This document shows positions 20,253-30,830 of a DNA stretch of 64,000 nt, one piece after another. This DNA comes from Verrucomicrobiota bacterium. GTDB lineage: Bacteria; Verrucomicrobiota; Lentisphaeria; JABSQK01; JAJFLO01. Location: contig JAJFLO010000359.1 in assembly GCA_021772675.1 (NCBI GenBank), positions 1-64,000 of the forward strand, in the 5' to 3' direction. The notes beneath the pieces are model-generated. The model was given only the letters and a program-made list of their open reading frames with translations. It ran no database searches and was not told the DNA's origin. The position numbers were made by a program, and so were the translations under genes. Within the stretch, counting starts at the first letter, position 1. Every line of letters starts with the position of its first letter.

Positions 20253-21299
20253 ATGAAAATCGGGTTTGTTGTCAATAAAATTCAAACAGAGGAAGCAGGC
20301 TATACCACGACACGCTTGGCTGCGGCCGCCGTTAATCGAGGACACGAAGTGTGGTTGATGGGAGCGGGAGACTTTGCCTACGACGGCGATGAAAACATTC
20401 GCGCCTGGGCGCGCTCGGTGCCAAAAGCCCGATATAAAACAACAGAAACTTTTTGGGCAGACTATCAGGGCCCCAATGCAAAGATAGAGCGGATCACCGT
20501 CGACAATCTTGATGTTCTCATGCTACGGAACGACCCGTCAGCCGATGCCAATTCCCACTCGTGGCGTCAATGGGAGGGCGTTAACTTCGGTCGTCTCGCA
20601 ATGCGGCATGGAGTCGTTGTGGTCAATGACCCGAATGGTCTCGCGAAAGCGATGAACAAGACCTATTTTCAACTCTTCCCGAAGAATCTCAGACCAAGAA
20701 CTTTGATAACTCGGGATCGGAAAGCAATCAAACAATTCGCCAGTGAACAGGGCGGAAAAATAGTACTCAAGCCTCTACAGGGATCAGGGGGCCAGAGCGT
20801 ATTCCTCGTAAAATCGGCAGAAAGTGGCAATCTCAATCAGATTATAGATGCCGTAAGCCGGGATGGATATGTTATCGCACAGGAATATCTACCGGCTGCT
20901 GCGGAAGGAGATATTCGCCTTTTCCTTATGAACGGCCATCCATTACGATATAAAGGAAAATATGCGGCATTCCGGCGAGTCCGCTCAGGTGACGATATGC
21001 GAAGTAACATACATGCCGGGGGCAAATTACAACAGGCAGAAATCAATGATGTACATCTGAAGATGGCAAAAATAGTACGTCCAAAGCTGGTCCAGGATGG
21101 TATGTTCCTCGTCGGATTAGATATTGTCGGAGATAAATTGATGGAAATCAACGTATTCAGTCCAGGTGGACTTGGCAGCGCGCAAAAATTTGAGAAAGTT
21201 AATTTTAACAACGCCGTAATTGATGCCTTGGAACATAAGGTAGAATATATGAGTTTTTATCAACGAAACTTCGACAACGTGGATATGGCCACCTTATGA
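20253..21299 (+). CDS. GshB/RimK-like ATP-grasp ligase (copy 1)
   Basis: MLRNDPSADAN, VVVNDPNGLAKAMNKTYFQLFP, KPLQGSGGQSVFLV, EINVFSPGGLG. Confidence 0.85.
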   Translation: MKIGFVVNKIQTEEAGYTTTRLAAAAVNRGHEVWLMGAGDFAYDGDENIRAWARSVPKARYKTTETFWADYQGPNAKIERITVDNLDVLMLRNDPSADANSHSWRQWEGVNFGRLAMRHGVVVVNDPNGLAKAMNKTYFQLFPKNLRPRTLITRDRKAIKQFASEQGGKIVLKPLQGSGGQSVFLVKSAESGNLNQIIDAVSRDGYVIAQEYLPAAAEGDIRLFLMNGHPLRYKGKYAAFRRVRSGDDMRSNIHAGGKLQQAEINDVHLKMAKIVRPKLVQDGMFLVGLDIVGDKLMEINVFSPGGLGSAQKFEKVNFNNAVIDALEHKVEYMSFYQRNFDNVDMATL

Positions 21300-21352
21300 G
21301 TTGATGCCGCTAACAGCCACGCGGCTCGAATTTATCAAATATGGATTAACCA

Positions 21353-21911
21353 TTGAAAACTTTTGATATAGTTAGACCGTCCGAAACCATTACAGACGCC
21401 TTTATCGAAAATCTCTGTAAAAAGATTGAAAATAACGAGAGAGTGCGTCGGTCTTTACCTGTTTGGGGACGAGTTCATATCGATCGATCGCTCCCGTTTT
21501 TGTGCGTCTATCGGAGGCCAAGTAATAGTGAAAGCGTCGGTCCCGAACGATTAGTCATGGGTGAGGCTTTGTATGTTATCGCATCCGAAAATCGTAGCCT
21601 GCAAAAAGAGCTTGGATTATTGGTGCAAGCGATAGTAAAAATCCAAGCGATCAATTATTGATAATAAGATGCTGTGTATTTACTAGGATTAATTCATATT
21701 TTTGAATACTTAAGGAACAGTGGAAAAATTGAACCGTTATACATTGGAAAAATTGCCGCGGAACACATACCCGTAATCGAAGAACTTCGATACCGAAACG
21801 TGCTTCTTTTCCACCCCATTAAACCCACGATTCTTAAAAAATCCTGACGCCTTAAAACGATTGGATAATGTTCGGAAAGGTATGACTGTATTAGATTTGG
21901 TTCAGTGTTGA
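21353..21911 (+). pseudogene. DUF1704-family pseudogene with a large internal deletion
   Basis: 21353-21661 matches the N-term of the 23167 protein; 21668-21911 (DAVYLLGLIHIFEYLRNSGKIEPLYIGKIAAEHIPVIEELRYRNVL..., then a frameshift to DALKRLDNVRKGMTVLDLVQC) matches its C-term. Confidence 0.85.
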
Positions 21912-22047
21912 TTCTCAGTCCAATAATGCATTATGTTCATTGTTTCTTTTCATTTAATTGTATTTTTTCGCTCAAGATGGTAGGTTCTTTCAATCAACAA
22001 AGCTATGTAGCTTAATGAACCACAAAACCGAAAAAGGAAGTTTATCA

Positions 22048-23094
22048 ATGAAATTAGGATTTGTTGTAAATGATGTGATGAGTGAAGAATCTGGATATAC
22101 TACGACCAGACTGGGAATGACTGCCATTAATAGAGGCCATGAAGTTTGGGTGATGGGTGTTGGGGATTTGGCCTATGATGCAGATGAAAAAATTCGGGCG
22201 AATGCACGGTCTGTTTCGAAGAAAAATTATAAGTCACCAGAAACTTATTTGGTGGATCTACAAGGATCGAAGGGGAGAAGCGAAAGAATAACCGTTGATG
22301 ATCTGGATGTTTTAATGTTGCGCAATGATCCATCTCAAGATTCAGGCTCGCGGTCCTGGGCGCAAACTTCTGGTATTAATTTTGGACGAATCGCCATGCG
22401 CCATGGCGTTATTGTACTAAATGACCCAATCGGTTTGGCAAAGGCCACAAATAAAACTTATTTTCAACTTTTCCCACAGGACGTAAGGCCTAGGACGGTC
22501 ATTACACGTAGTCGAGAGGAAATAAAACAATTCGTAAATGAACAGGATGGCCATGCAGTACTTAAACCCTTGCAGGGGTCTGGGGGTGCCGGCGTCTTTC
22601 TTATTCGTCCGGAAGACAAAGCTAATCTAAACCAAATGATTGATTCCCTTATTCGCGATGGTTATGTTATTGCCCAGGAATATTTGCCTGCTGCTGCTGA
22701 AGGTGATACGAGGCTTTTTGTTATGAACGGTCAACCGTTGCGTTACAAAGGTAAATATGCCGCCTTTAGACGTGTTAGATCCGGCGATGACATGCGCAGT
22801 AATATTCATGCCGGCGGCAAATTGAGACAGGCAGAAATTACAGACACCCACTTGAAAATGGCTAAAATTGTCCGTCCAAAATTGGTTAAAGACGGTATGT
22901 TCCTTGTCGGATTAGACATTGTTGGCGACAAGTTGATGGAAATCAATGTGTTCAGTCCGGGAGGTTTAGGAAGTGCTCAGAGATTTGAGAAAGTAAATTT
23001 TAATATAGCAGTTATCGAGTCCCTTGAGCTTAAGGTCGAATACATGAGTTTTTATCAACGAAAATTCGACAACGTGGATATGGCCACTTTATGA
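22048..23094 (+). CDS. GshB/RimK-like ATP-grasp ligase (copy 2)
   Basis: same motifs as copy 1; start moved from 21958 to ATG 22048, which matches the paralog starts. Confidence 0.85.
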   Translation: MKLGFVVNDVMSEESGYTTTRLGMTAINRGHEVWVMGVGDLAYDADEKIRANARSVSKKNYKSPETYLVDLQGSKGRSERITVDDLDVLMLRNDPSQDSGSRSWAQTSGINFGRIAMRHGVIVLNDPIGLAKATNKTYFQLFPQDVRPRTVITRSREEIKQFVNEQDGHAVLKPLQGSGGAGVFLIRPEDKANLNQMIDSLIRDGYVIAQEYLPAAAEGDTRLFVMNGQPLRYKGKYAAFRRVRSGDDMRSNIHAGGKLRQAEITDTHLKMAKIVRPKLVKDGMFLVGLDIVGDKLMEINVFSPGGLGSAQRFEKVNFNIAVIESLELKVEYMSFYQRKFDNVDMATL

Positions 23095-23166
23095 GTTGAT
23101 GCCCTGTAATTCTTACCAAAAAAATTGCAATGCGGCAACCCAACTTTATCAAATATGGATTAACCA

Positions 23167-25086
23167 TTGAAAACCTTGGATATAGTTAGATCATCCGAAA
23201 CCATTACGGAGGCCTTTATCGAAGATCTCTGTAAAAAGATTAAAAATAACAAGAGTGTGCGTCGGTCTTTACCTGTTTGGGGACGAGTTCATATCGATCG
23301 ATCGCTCCCGTTTTTGTGCGTTTATCGGAGGCCAATTAATAGTGATAGTATCGGTCCAGAACGATTAGTCATGGGGGAGGCTTCGTACGTTATCGCATCT
23401 CAAAATCGCAGCCTGCAAAAAAAGCTTGGATTATTGGTGCAATCGATTGTAAAAACCCAAGCGATCAATTTTGGAGCCTTCCTTATTTTAGAGATTTGGG
23501 AACTCAAAGAAGATGAAATTTCCATTGAAGGTCCTATTTACAAACCTCACTTCCAAATTATTCGACCGCTAAAAACCAACCTTTCCTCTACCATTGACGT
23601 CTTGGAAACGGAACTTCATAAAGTGAAGTATCGAGGGCATTTTGCTGGAGTGGATGTAGTGACCACTTCGAAAATTTTCCCGCCGGGTCTGGCACCACTG
23701 CTAAGTGCCTCGAAAGCAGCGGAGTCGTCTTGTCACGTATTGGGATTGAAAATCCGCCCAATATATCGCAATCATCTTTCCGACGAAACCTTTCCTCTTG
23801 TTCGCCGTTCATTGTATCGAAGAATGTCGAAACCATTAAAAAAAACATTTTATGAATTTATAAGAAAAGACACCACCACTGATAACCCCTCACATTATAA
23901 TGCGCTCGGAAGAAGGAGTGTGGTAAAAGCAGTTTGGGAAGTCGATCAGGCACTCGCCGAAATCGGTAATCAATTCGATTTTCTATTACAAGTTACTCCC
24001 ATAAATGCAGATACCGCCTGGGCACACTTCAAGAAAAATCGATTCCAAAAAGAACCTGGTTTTATTTATCGCCGCCTTCCTATTGACCCAATTGCTGCTA
24101 AAAGAGCCTTATTTAAAGTGCCAATAGAGAGAATAGAGGATCCTGTTCTCGCAGAATTGCTCCGATCTCAACAAATGGGATTAGATCGCAAGCTGACCAT
24201 GCTTGCGGATAGAGGAACGTTTCGGTTTCGTTATGGAAGCGTACAACTCTATGGTGTGATTAGCGGAAATCTACTGAATGCTTCGAAGGAAATTTTGGCT
24301 CAAATCCCCCCTCGCACCCATGATGAAGCGGGCAAAGACTATATGGATGCGACTTCTTTTGCTGAGAAAGCTACCGAGGAAGTGAATCGATTAAAGGATC
24401 TTTTTCCGGAGTTAAATTCAACGGTCGAGATTTGTGATAATGTGTCCGGATTGATCGTATCCAAAGGAAATATGTTAATTGGGAAACGATTAAGAACGCC
24501 TGTATCTCGGGTTCGCGCTCTGCTTCAACATGAAATTGGCACTCATGTCTTAACCTATGTCAACGGTCGTTTTCAGCCGTTCCAACAACTCTATATCGGT
24601 TTGGCAGGTTATGATGAATTGCAAGAAGGATTGGCTGTCCTCGCTGAATTCCTCGTGGGCGGATTAAGTCGGGCTCGCTTGCGATTATTAGCGGCAAGGG
24701 TTCTTGCCGCGGATTTCATGTTAGATGGAGCTTCCTTTATAGACGTATTTCGTGAGTTGAACGATTCCTTCTCGTTTAATCGGGAAACGGCGTTTTCAAT
24801 ATCGATGCGGACATTCCGTGGTGGTGGATTAACAAAAGACGCCATATATCTGGGAGGTCTAATAAGGCTTTTGGAATACTTAGGAAACGGTGGAGATTTC
24901 GAAATTTTGTTCATGGGAAAATTTAATTTTGAACATATCAGCCTTATTCGCGAACTACAAATGCGAAAAGTGCTGAAGCCCCCCCCACTTCGACCAAGTT
25001 ACTTGACGAACGAGGAATCGCTTACTCGACTAACCCGTGTTCGCAGTGGATTATCTGTTAACCAATTAATCGAAAGAGGTAAATAA
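23167..25086 (+). CDS. DUF1704-family metallopeptidase-like protein ('QEGLA motif protein')
   Basis: LLQHEIGTHVLTYVNG zinc-binding-like motif and YDELQEGLAVLAEFLVGG. Confidence 0.85.
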   Translation: MKTLDIVRSSETITEAFIEDLCKKIKNNKSVRRSLPVWGRVHIDRSLPFLCVYRRPINSDSIGPERLVMGEASYVIASQNRSLQKKLGLLVQSIVKTQAINFGAFLILEIWELKEDEISIEGPIYKPHFQIIRPLKTNLSSTIDVLETELHKVKYRGHFAGVDVVTTSKIFPPGLAPLLSASKAAESSCHVLGLKIRPIYRNHLSDETFPLVRRSLYRRMSKPLKKTFYEFIRKDTTTDNPSHYNALGRRSVVKAVWEVDQALAEIGNQFDFLLQVTPINADTAWAHFKKNRFQKEPGFIYRRLPIDPIAAKRALFKVPIERIEDPVLAELLRSQQMGLDRKLTMLADRGTFRFRYGSVQLYGVISGNLLNASKEILAQIPPRTHDEAGKDYMDATSFAEKATEEVNRLKDLFPELNSTVEICDNVSGLIVSKGNMLIGKRLRTPVSRVRALLQHEIGTHVLTYVNGRFQPFQQLYIGLAGYDELQEGLAVLAEFLVGGLSRARLRLLAARVLAADFMLDGASFIDVFRELNDSFSFNRETAFSISMRTFRGGGLTKDAIYLGGLIRLLEYLGNGGDFEILFMGKFNFEHISLIRELQMRKVLKPPPLRPSYLTNEESLTRLTRVRSGLSVNQLIERGK

Positions 25087-26132
25087 TGAGAATCGGATTT
25101 TACGTAAATAATATCAAGACGGAAGAGGCAGTTTACAGCACCACACGACTGGCATTGTCCGCGACTAATCGTGGACATGATGTCTGGTTGATAGGAGCAA
25201 GCGACTTCATCTACGATGCCGACGAGAGCATCCGTGCTCGTGGACGTTCTGTTCCGAAGAATAAATATAAAACATGTGAATCCTATCTTGCCGACCTGCA
25301 GGGAGAAAAAGCGAGAATAGAGCGCATCAGTGTTGATGATTTGGACGTTTTATTTTTGCGCAACGATCCTTCCACAGAAACTGGAAACCGTTCATGGGCG
25401 CAAGCAGCCGGGATTATATTCGGACGCGTGGCGATGCGTCATGGAGTGATCGTGCTCAATGACCCCAATGGACTATCCAGTGCCATGAATAAAATGTACT
25501 TTCAATTGTTCCCGGAAGAAGTACGTCCGCGAACAATCATCACCCAGAATCGTGATGACATTAAGAGCTTTGCCAAAGAAGAGGGAGGTACGATTGTTCT
25601 TAAACCTCTTCAGAGGTCAGGTAGCCAAGACGTGTTTCTCGTACGTCCCGAAGATCGTTCTAATTTGAACCAGATGATTGATGCAGTAGCACGAGATGGC
25701 TACGTGATTGCCCAGGAGTACCTTCCTGCCGCGGATGGAGGTGACACGCGATTATTTATGATGAATGGTCGACCGTTGCGTTACAAAGGGAAATATGCAG
25801 CCTTTCGTCGTGTTCGAGCTGGGGATGACATGAGAAGTAATGTCCACGCGGGCGGGCAAAAACAAGCTGCAGTTATCACCGACAAAGACCTGGAGCTCGC
25901 AGAAATTGTCCGGCCAAAACTCGTCTTAGATGGAATGTTTTTGGTCGGCTTAGATATCGTCGGTGATAAGTTGATGGAGATTAATGTCTTCAGTCCCGGT
26001 GGCCTCGGAAGCGCACGCCAGTTCGAGAAAGTCAATTTTGCCCAGTGCGTAATTGAAGCTCTGGAGAAAAAAGTACAGTATATGAGCTACTATCGAAGGA
26101 AATTCTCTAACATAGAAATGGCAACGCTATAG
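25086..26132 (+). CDS. GshB/RimK-like ATP-grasp ligase (copy 3)
   Basis: same motifs as copies 1 and 2; start overlaps the DUF1704 stop. Confidence 0.85.
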   Translation: MRIGFYVNNIKTEEAVYSTTRLALSATNRGHDVWLIGASDFIYDADESIRARGRSVPKNKYKTCESYLADLQGEKARIERISVDDLDVLFLRNDPSTETGNRSWAQAAGIIFGRVAMRHGVIVLNDPNGLSSAMNKMYFQLFPEEVRPRTIITQNRDDIKSFAKEEGGTIVLKPLQRSGSQDVFLVRPEDRSNLNQMIDAVARDGYVIAQEYLPAADGGDTRLFMMNGRPLRYKGKYAAFRRVRAGDDMRSNVHAGGQKQAAVITDKDLELAEIVRPKLVLDGMFLVGLDIVGDKLMEINVFSPGGLGSARQFEKVNFAQCVIEALEKKVQYMSYYRRKFSNIEMATL

Positions 26133-26314
26133 AGCAACATTGATGGCTGCGAAAGCCATGGGACGATTCAATTATTTCAGGTGGCTTATTATCGAGTAAA
26201 TTTGAATGTCATTATGACGGCTGATCAATTGATACCTATGTTTTCTGCGATTTATTCCCGGGTTTTCCTTCGGTACGATTGTCATAAAAACGTTGCGTAG
26301 GATAAGCGAAATCC

Positions 26315-26948
26315 ATGTCGTCTGCAACCGCAAACGAATTATCCTAACGTTTGTGGTGATTTAACGAGTCCTGAAGTTCGAAAGATTGCTAAAGAATTGG
26401 GTTGTGAATTAATCGTTGATGGTAAAGGACCCGTCGGTTCATTTCAGCGAGAAGCATGTAAATCAGGGTGTGCTACTATTCTACTGGAAGCTGGAGAGCC
26501 ATTAAAGATTGGAACACAGGGAATACGAAATGTTTTAATCGGATTGGGAATGATTGCCGGATCACCGATTTACCCGCCTTACCAAACACGAATCAGTAAA
26601 ACGACCTGGGTGCGTGCGGAATTGGGAGGAATATTGGATTTTCATGTATCCCCAGGTTAAATTATCGAATCTGGTCAAATGATTGCTACGAATTACGGCA
26701 TTATGGGAAATGAGCAGAATATAATCACCAGTCCTATTGACGGCATTGTTCTTGGAATGACCACAATACCAGCTGTCAAACCTGGTGAACCAGTCTGTCA
26801 TATTGCCCAGCCAACGCGAAAGATGTCACATATTAAAAAAGCATTGAATGCGGTGCCAGCATCGAACATTTGTAGAAAAGCTAAACGCGATTTAGCTACT
26901 AATATGAGTCTCACGGTTGCTGAAGATAGAGCAACGGATACGCAATAA
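26315..26948 (+). pseudogene. succinylglutamate desuccinylase/aspartoacylase-like pseudogene
   Basis: LQPQTNYPNVCGDLTSPEVRKIAKELGCELIVDGKGPVGSFQREACKSGCATILLEAGEPLKI...[TAA 26658]IIESGQMIATNYGIMGNEQNIITSPIDGIVLGMTTIPAVKPGEPVCHIA; N-term missing, one in-frame stop. Confidence 0.75.
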
Positions 26949-27029
26949 TGCATTTATTTGCTGTTTCACCAATGTACTACATGGCCTGCTGGTTGACTCC
27001 TGTGCGTATATTTTTATGTTAATCTCCAA

Positions 27030-27043
27030 GGCACCCTAAAAGC
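27030..27043 (+). promoter_or_regulatory. weak sigma-54-like site
   Basis: AAGGCACcctaaaAGCC: GGCAC and -12 GC kept, flanking T residues not. Confidence 0.2.
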
Positions 27044-27170
27044 CTCAGTCATAACTATGTTAATTCCGAATACATAGTTATTATATCAATATGCTCCAAA
27101 AATATAATATTGAGTCATATTTATAAATATAAAGCAGTCTTTTGCATGATATAAAGAAAGAAGGTAAATC

Positions 27171-28235
27171 ATGGCTAGATTTTTTAAGGAACGTGAAGTA
27201 AATAAGGGACTTGCACCAGGATCTCTAGTATTCATCGGTCGTCAAAAAGTTGATACTATTCGTATTCGGCTCCTTGACTATGACGATAAAGAGTTACGGG
27301 AAGAGGACTTAGAAGAGATTCAGCAGGGGCAAGATTTAAAAGATACAAATTCTGTTACTTGGATTAACATCTATGGCTTACATGATGTAGAATTTATTAA
27401 AAGACTTGGTGAAGCATTTAATCTCCATCCACTTCTTCTTGAAGATATTTTAAGTACTGCTCAAAGACCGAAACTAGAAGAATTTGATAATTGTATTTTT
27501 ATAGTTCTGAAAATGCTGCGATACGATGAAGAAAAACAGATGGTTGTTGCTGAGCAATTAAGTATAGTAATCAGCGATAAGTTTTTGATTACCTTTCAGG
27601 AACAACCAGGTGATGTCTTTGAACCAGTTCGAGATCGTATAAGAAAAAGTAAAGGCAGAATACGCTCCTCCGGGGCTGACTACCTCGCCTACGCATTACT
27701 TGATACGGTTGTTGACAACTATATCTATGTCATTGAAAAACTTGGCAGTAAGATTGAAGATCTTGAGGAAGAAGTTCTGGCCAAACCGAAGGATGGGACT
27801 ATTCAAAAGATTGATACCTATAAACGCGAATTAAATTTTCTGCGAAAATCTATTCGCCCCGCCAAGGAAATGATTACCCAATTGGGCAAATTAGAATCGG
27901 ATCTAATTCATAAGGACGTTAATCCTTTTATTAGAGACTTGCATGACCTCGTTCTCCAGGCCACTGAAGCGATTGAAACTTACAGGGAAATGTTATCAGA
28001 CCAGTTGAATATTTATAACTCAGTCTTAAGTAATCGTATGAATGAAATCATGAAGGTACTAACTATTTTTGCCGCGATTTTTATACCGTTAACTTTCATT
28101 GCCGGAATTTATGGAACCAATTTCGAATATTTGCCTGAACTTAAATATAAATACAGCTACTTCATTTTTTGGGGGGTTATAATTGTTGTTGCGTCATCAA
28201 TGCTGGCATTTTTTAAGAAAAAGGATTGGATATAA
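27171..28235 (+). CDS. corA: CorA magnesium/cobalt transporter
   Basis: MKVLTIFAAIFIPLTFIAGIYGTNFEYLPELKYKYSYFIFW; GTN in place of the canonical GMN. Confidence 0.9.
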   Translation: MARFFKEREVNKGLAPGSLVFIGRQKVDTIRIRLLDYDDKELREEDLEEIQQGQDLKDTNSVTWINIYGLHDVEFIKRLGEAFNLHPLLLEDILSTAQRPKLEEFDNCIFIVLKMLRYDEEKQMVVAEQLSIVISDKFLITFQEQPGDVFEPVRDRIRKSKGRIRSSGADYLAYALLDTVVDNYIYVIEKLGSKIEDLEEEVLAKPKDGTIQKIDTYKRELNFLRKSIRPAKEMITQLGKLESDLIHKDVNPFIRDLHDLVLQATEAIETYREMLSDQLNIYNSVLSNRMNEIMKVLTIFAAIFIPLTFIAGIYGTNFEYLPELKYKYSYFIFWGVIIVVASSMLAFFKKKDWI

Positions 28236-28398
28236 TTTTTTCCCGATATCAGAATCTACGATAAACCAAAGTTGAAAGCGGAAACCAAAATAATCATAAA
28301 AATAAGATTGACGGTGTCCCACATATATGTTGTCATAAATTTTAACCCAATTGTTTATCTGTCAAAGTTTAAGTCGCTATTCGAAAGTGGGGCGGGTT

Positions 28399-29301
28399 TT
28401 AGTTCAGATCATCATCTTTATTACCCGTGTTTTTTGAAAATGGTACGGGCAGAGGTGATCGAATATGCAGATCGCGTTGGGGAAAAGGTATTTCTATGCC
28501 GTTCTCACGAAATTTTCTTACAATAGCACAATTAATATCAGACCGAACATAATTATGCTGTTTCGGATTTGCGATCCAGGCTCTGATCCTCATATCCCAG
28601 GCTGAATCTCCAAAACCTAAATGGAGAACCTCGTGTGCCGGTTTTTTAAGTACGTCTTTATTTTCCTGAGCAACCTCTTCAAGACATCGCAAAACTGTTT
28701 CCAGATCGGAGCTATATGAAACACCGACATTGATATCAATCCGGACTTTTAATTCGCCATGCGACCAGTTAATAACTTGCGCCGACACAAATTCAGAGTT
28801 GGGTACTATGATTGAAATATTGTTTAGGGAACGAATTATTGTTGAGCGAATATTGATTTCAGTAACATCACCTTCGATGTCACCAACCGAAACACGATCT
28901 CCCACACGAATAGGTCGTTCTACTAATAAAATTAGTCCGGAAATAAAATTTGATGTCAGGTTTTGTAAGCCAAAACCAATACCGACGGACAATGCTCCAA
29001 AAATCACCATTAACCCACTGAGATCAATTCCCACAAACTGAAATGAAACCAGGCACCCGACCAGCATGATGAGGTAATGTGTCGCACGTGTCAAGGTATA
29101 TGCAGTACCCTCATCAAGTTTTAGCCGTTTGAAGATCCGATCTAACAACATGTCACGAGTCAATTTCGACAGCAATACAAATATGATCATGACGGCGGCA
29201 AGCATGATCAATGATGAAATCGTGACAGGCGTATCGTTTAACTGGAAAAGTCGGAATTCCAGAATTTCATAGATGAGCAAAAGTACTTCGCTTTTTGTCA
29301 C
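28399..29301 (-). CDS. MscS-family mechanosensitive channel
   Basis: VIFGALSVGIGFGLQNLTSNFISGLILLVERPIRVGDRVSVGDIEGDV. Confidence 0.92.
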   Translation of the reverse strand: MTKSEVLLLIYEILEFRLFQLNDTPVTISSLIMLAAVMIIFVLLSKLTRDMLLDRIFKRLKLDEGTAYTLTRATHYLIMLVGCLVSFQFVGIDLSGLMVIFGALSVGIGFGLQNLTSNFISGLILLVERPIRVGDRVSVGDIEGDVTEINIRSTIIRSLNNISIIVPNSEFVSAQVINWSHGELKVRIDINVGVSYSSDLETVLRCLEEVAQENKDVLKKPAHEVLHLGFGDSAWDMRIRAWIANPKQHNYVRSDINCAIVRKFRENGIEIPFPQRDLHIRSPLPVPFSKNTGNKDDDLN

Positions 29302-29926
29302 GTTCGAACTCCAATTAATGTTGGTTAAGCTAAGGATTTAACTTAGAATTTCGATACTGATTTTATTATACCTTAATGTGAGCAGACTTGTGTACTACAA
29401 TTACCTTTAATACAAAAATAGCTCGCCAACTATATCGAAAATAATATATTATACCTGGTTTTATCTCTACAGACTGGAATGACGATCTTAACACAACCCT
29501 GCCAACATTGTAAATATCCGCATTATCACAACCATGATATTCATTATTTTTGTTGCATCGATTCATTTAGTTCGAAATCTGTGCGATATGGATTAATTGT
29601 GTCATTGTACTACGTCAAGAAAATTCTGCAAAAGGATAATCTAATTAGATCGAACAACTAATATATATTTAGTCACAATAATATCAGAAATTAGTGGAGA
29701 TTCGATGTATCAACTCAGTTAGATAAATTCTATCCATTCAGAGAATGAAAATTGATTGAGATTGGTTTTTAGCATTATCTATTTTCCTTCAATAAATTGG
29801 AAAACACCATAAAGGGCTAGATTATTTTTACTCTCTATAGATTTTTAAAGCAATTCTATAGAAGTCAAAAATTTTTCGACTATATCAACATTGCTATAGC
29901 AATTCATTAAAAAAAGGAACACAAAC

Positions 29927-30550
29927 ATGGAAGAAGGCAATCTCCTAACAACAGCTAAATTCAAGCAAAATCTAAGAAATCGAATGTTATCCGGATTCAT
30001 TGTAATTATACCCTTGGTTATCGCCGTTTACGTTTTTAACTTTATTTACACAGTGTTATTTAGTAATATTAGTCCGTTCGTTAAAGGAATATTTGGTGAA
30101 CTACCCCCAAGTGTTCTCGGGTTGCTTTCCGTCATTATTTTATGTCTGGTGCTGTATATAATCGGTACATTAACAACGAATGTTATAGGAAATAGGATCA
30201 TTGGTTATGGCGAGAAGTTAGTAATGTATATCCCTATCATTTCAACGGTGTATCATACGACAAAACAGGTTATAAAAACTCTTGCAGACACAAATAAACA
30301 GGGATTTAGGTCTGTAGTTTTAATCGAGTATCCACGGCCTGGGCTAAAAGTCCTCGCGTTTCAAATGGGTACTGTCAAGGGCAATGGTGAGGAAATAATG
30401 GCAAAAATCATGGTGCCAACATCTCCGAATCCCACATCGGGATTTCTTGTGTTCGTTCCTCAAAATGAGGTTTACAACACGAATTTATCAATCGAAGAAG
30501 GTATGAAGATTATTATATCGGGCGGCATATTGACTCCAGAGGTATTGTAA
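29927..30550 (+). CDS. DUF502-family membrane protein
   Basis: LRNRMLSGFIVIIPLVIAVYVFNFIY ... MVPTSPNPTSGFLVFVPQNEV. Confidence 0.85.
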   Translation: MEEGNLLTTAKFKQNLRNRMLSGFIVIIPLVIAVYVFNFIYTVLFSNISPFVKGIFGELPPSVLGLLSVIILCLVLYIIGTLTTNVIGNRIIGYGEKLVMYIPIISTVYHTTKQVIKTLADTNKQGFRSVVLIEYPRPGLKVLAFQMGTVKGNGEEIMAKIMVPTSPNPTSGFLVFVPQNEVYNTNLSIEEGMKIIISGGILTPEVL

Positions 30551-30743
30551 TACTATTAATTTAGCGATAGTTTTGAAAAACTAAATAGGCAACGTGTTTC
30601 CGCTTACTAAGACACTGTGGGAAGAATAAATGAACATGTTGAAATAGCATACTACCTTATAATAATCACCATAAAATTCAGGCGAAAAATGGAAGCAGAA
30701 AATACCTGTTGATTCCAAAGGATTCTTTAGGTTTTTAACCTTT

Positions 30744-30800
30744 ATTGACGATTTTTTCAATTCTTCCAGCTTCCTTAGGTTCCCAGTACAAATCTCGTAT
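30744..30800 (-). pseudogene. DUF2958 C-terminal remnant
   Basis: minus strand RDLYWEPKEAGRIEKIVNK, matching the C-term of the 800-1120 and 34805-35122 proteins. Confidence 0.75.
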
Positions 30801-30830
30801 AATTTGTTAACAACAAACAGGAAATTTCGA

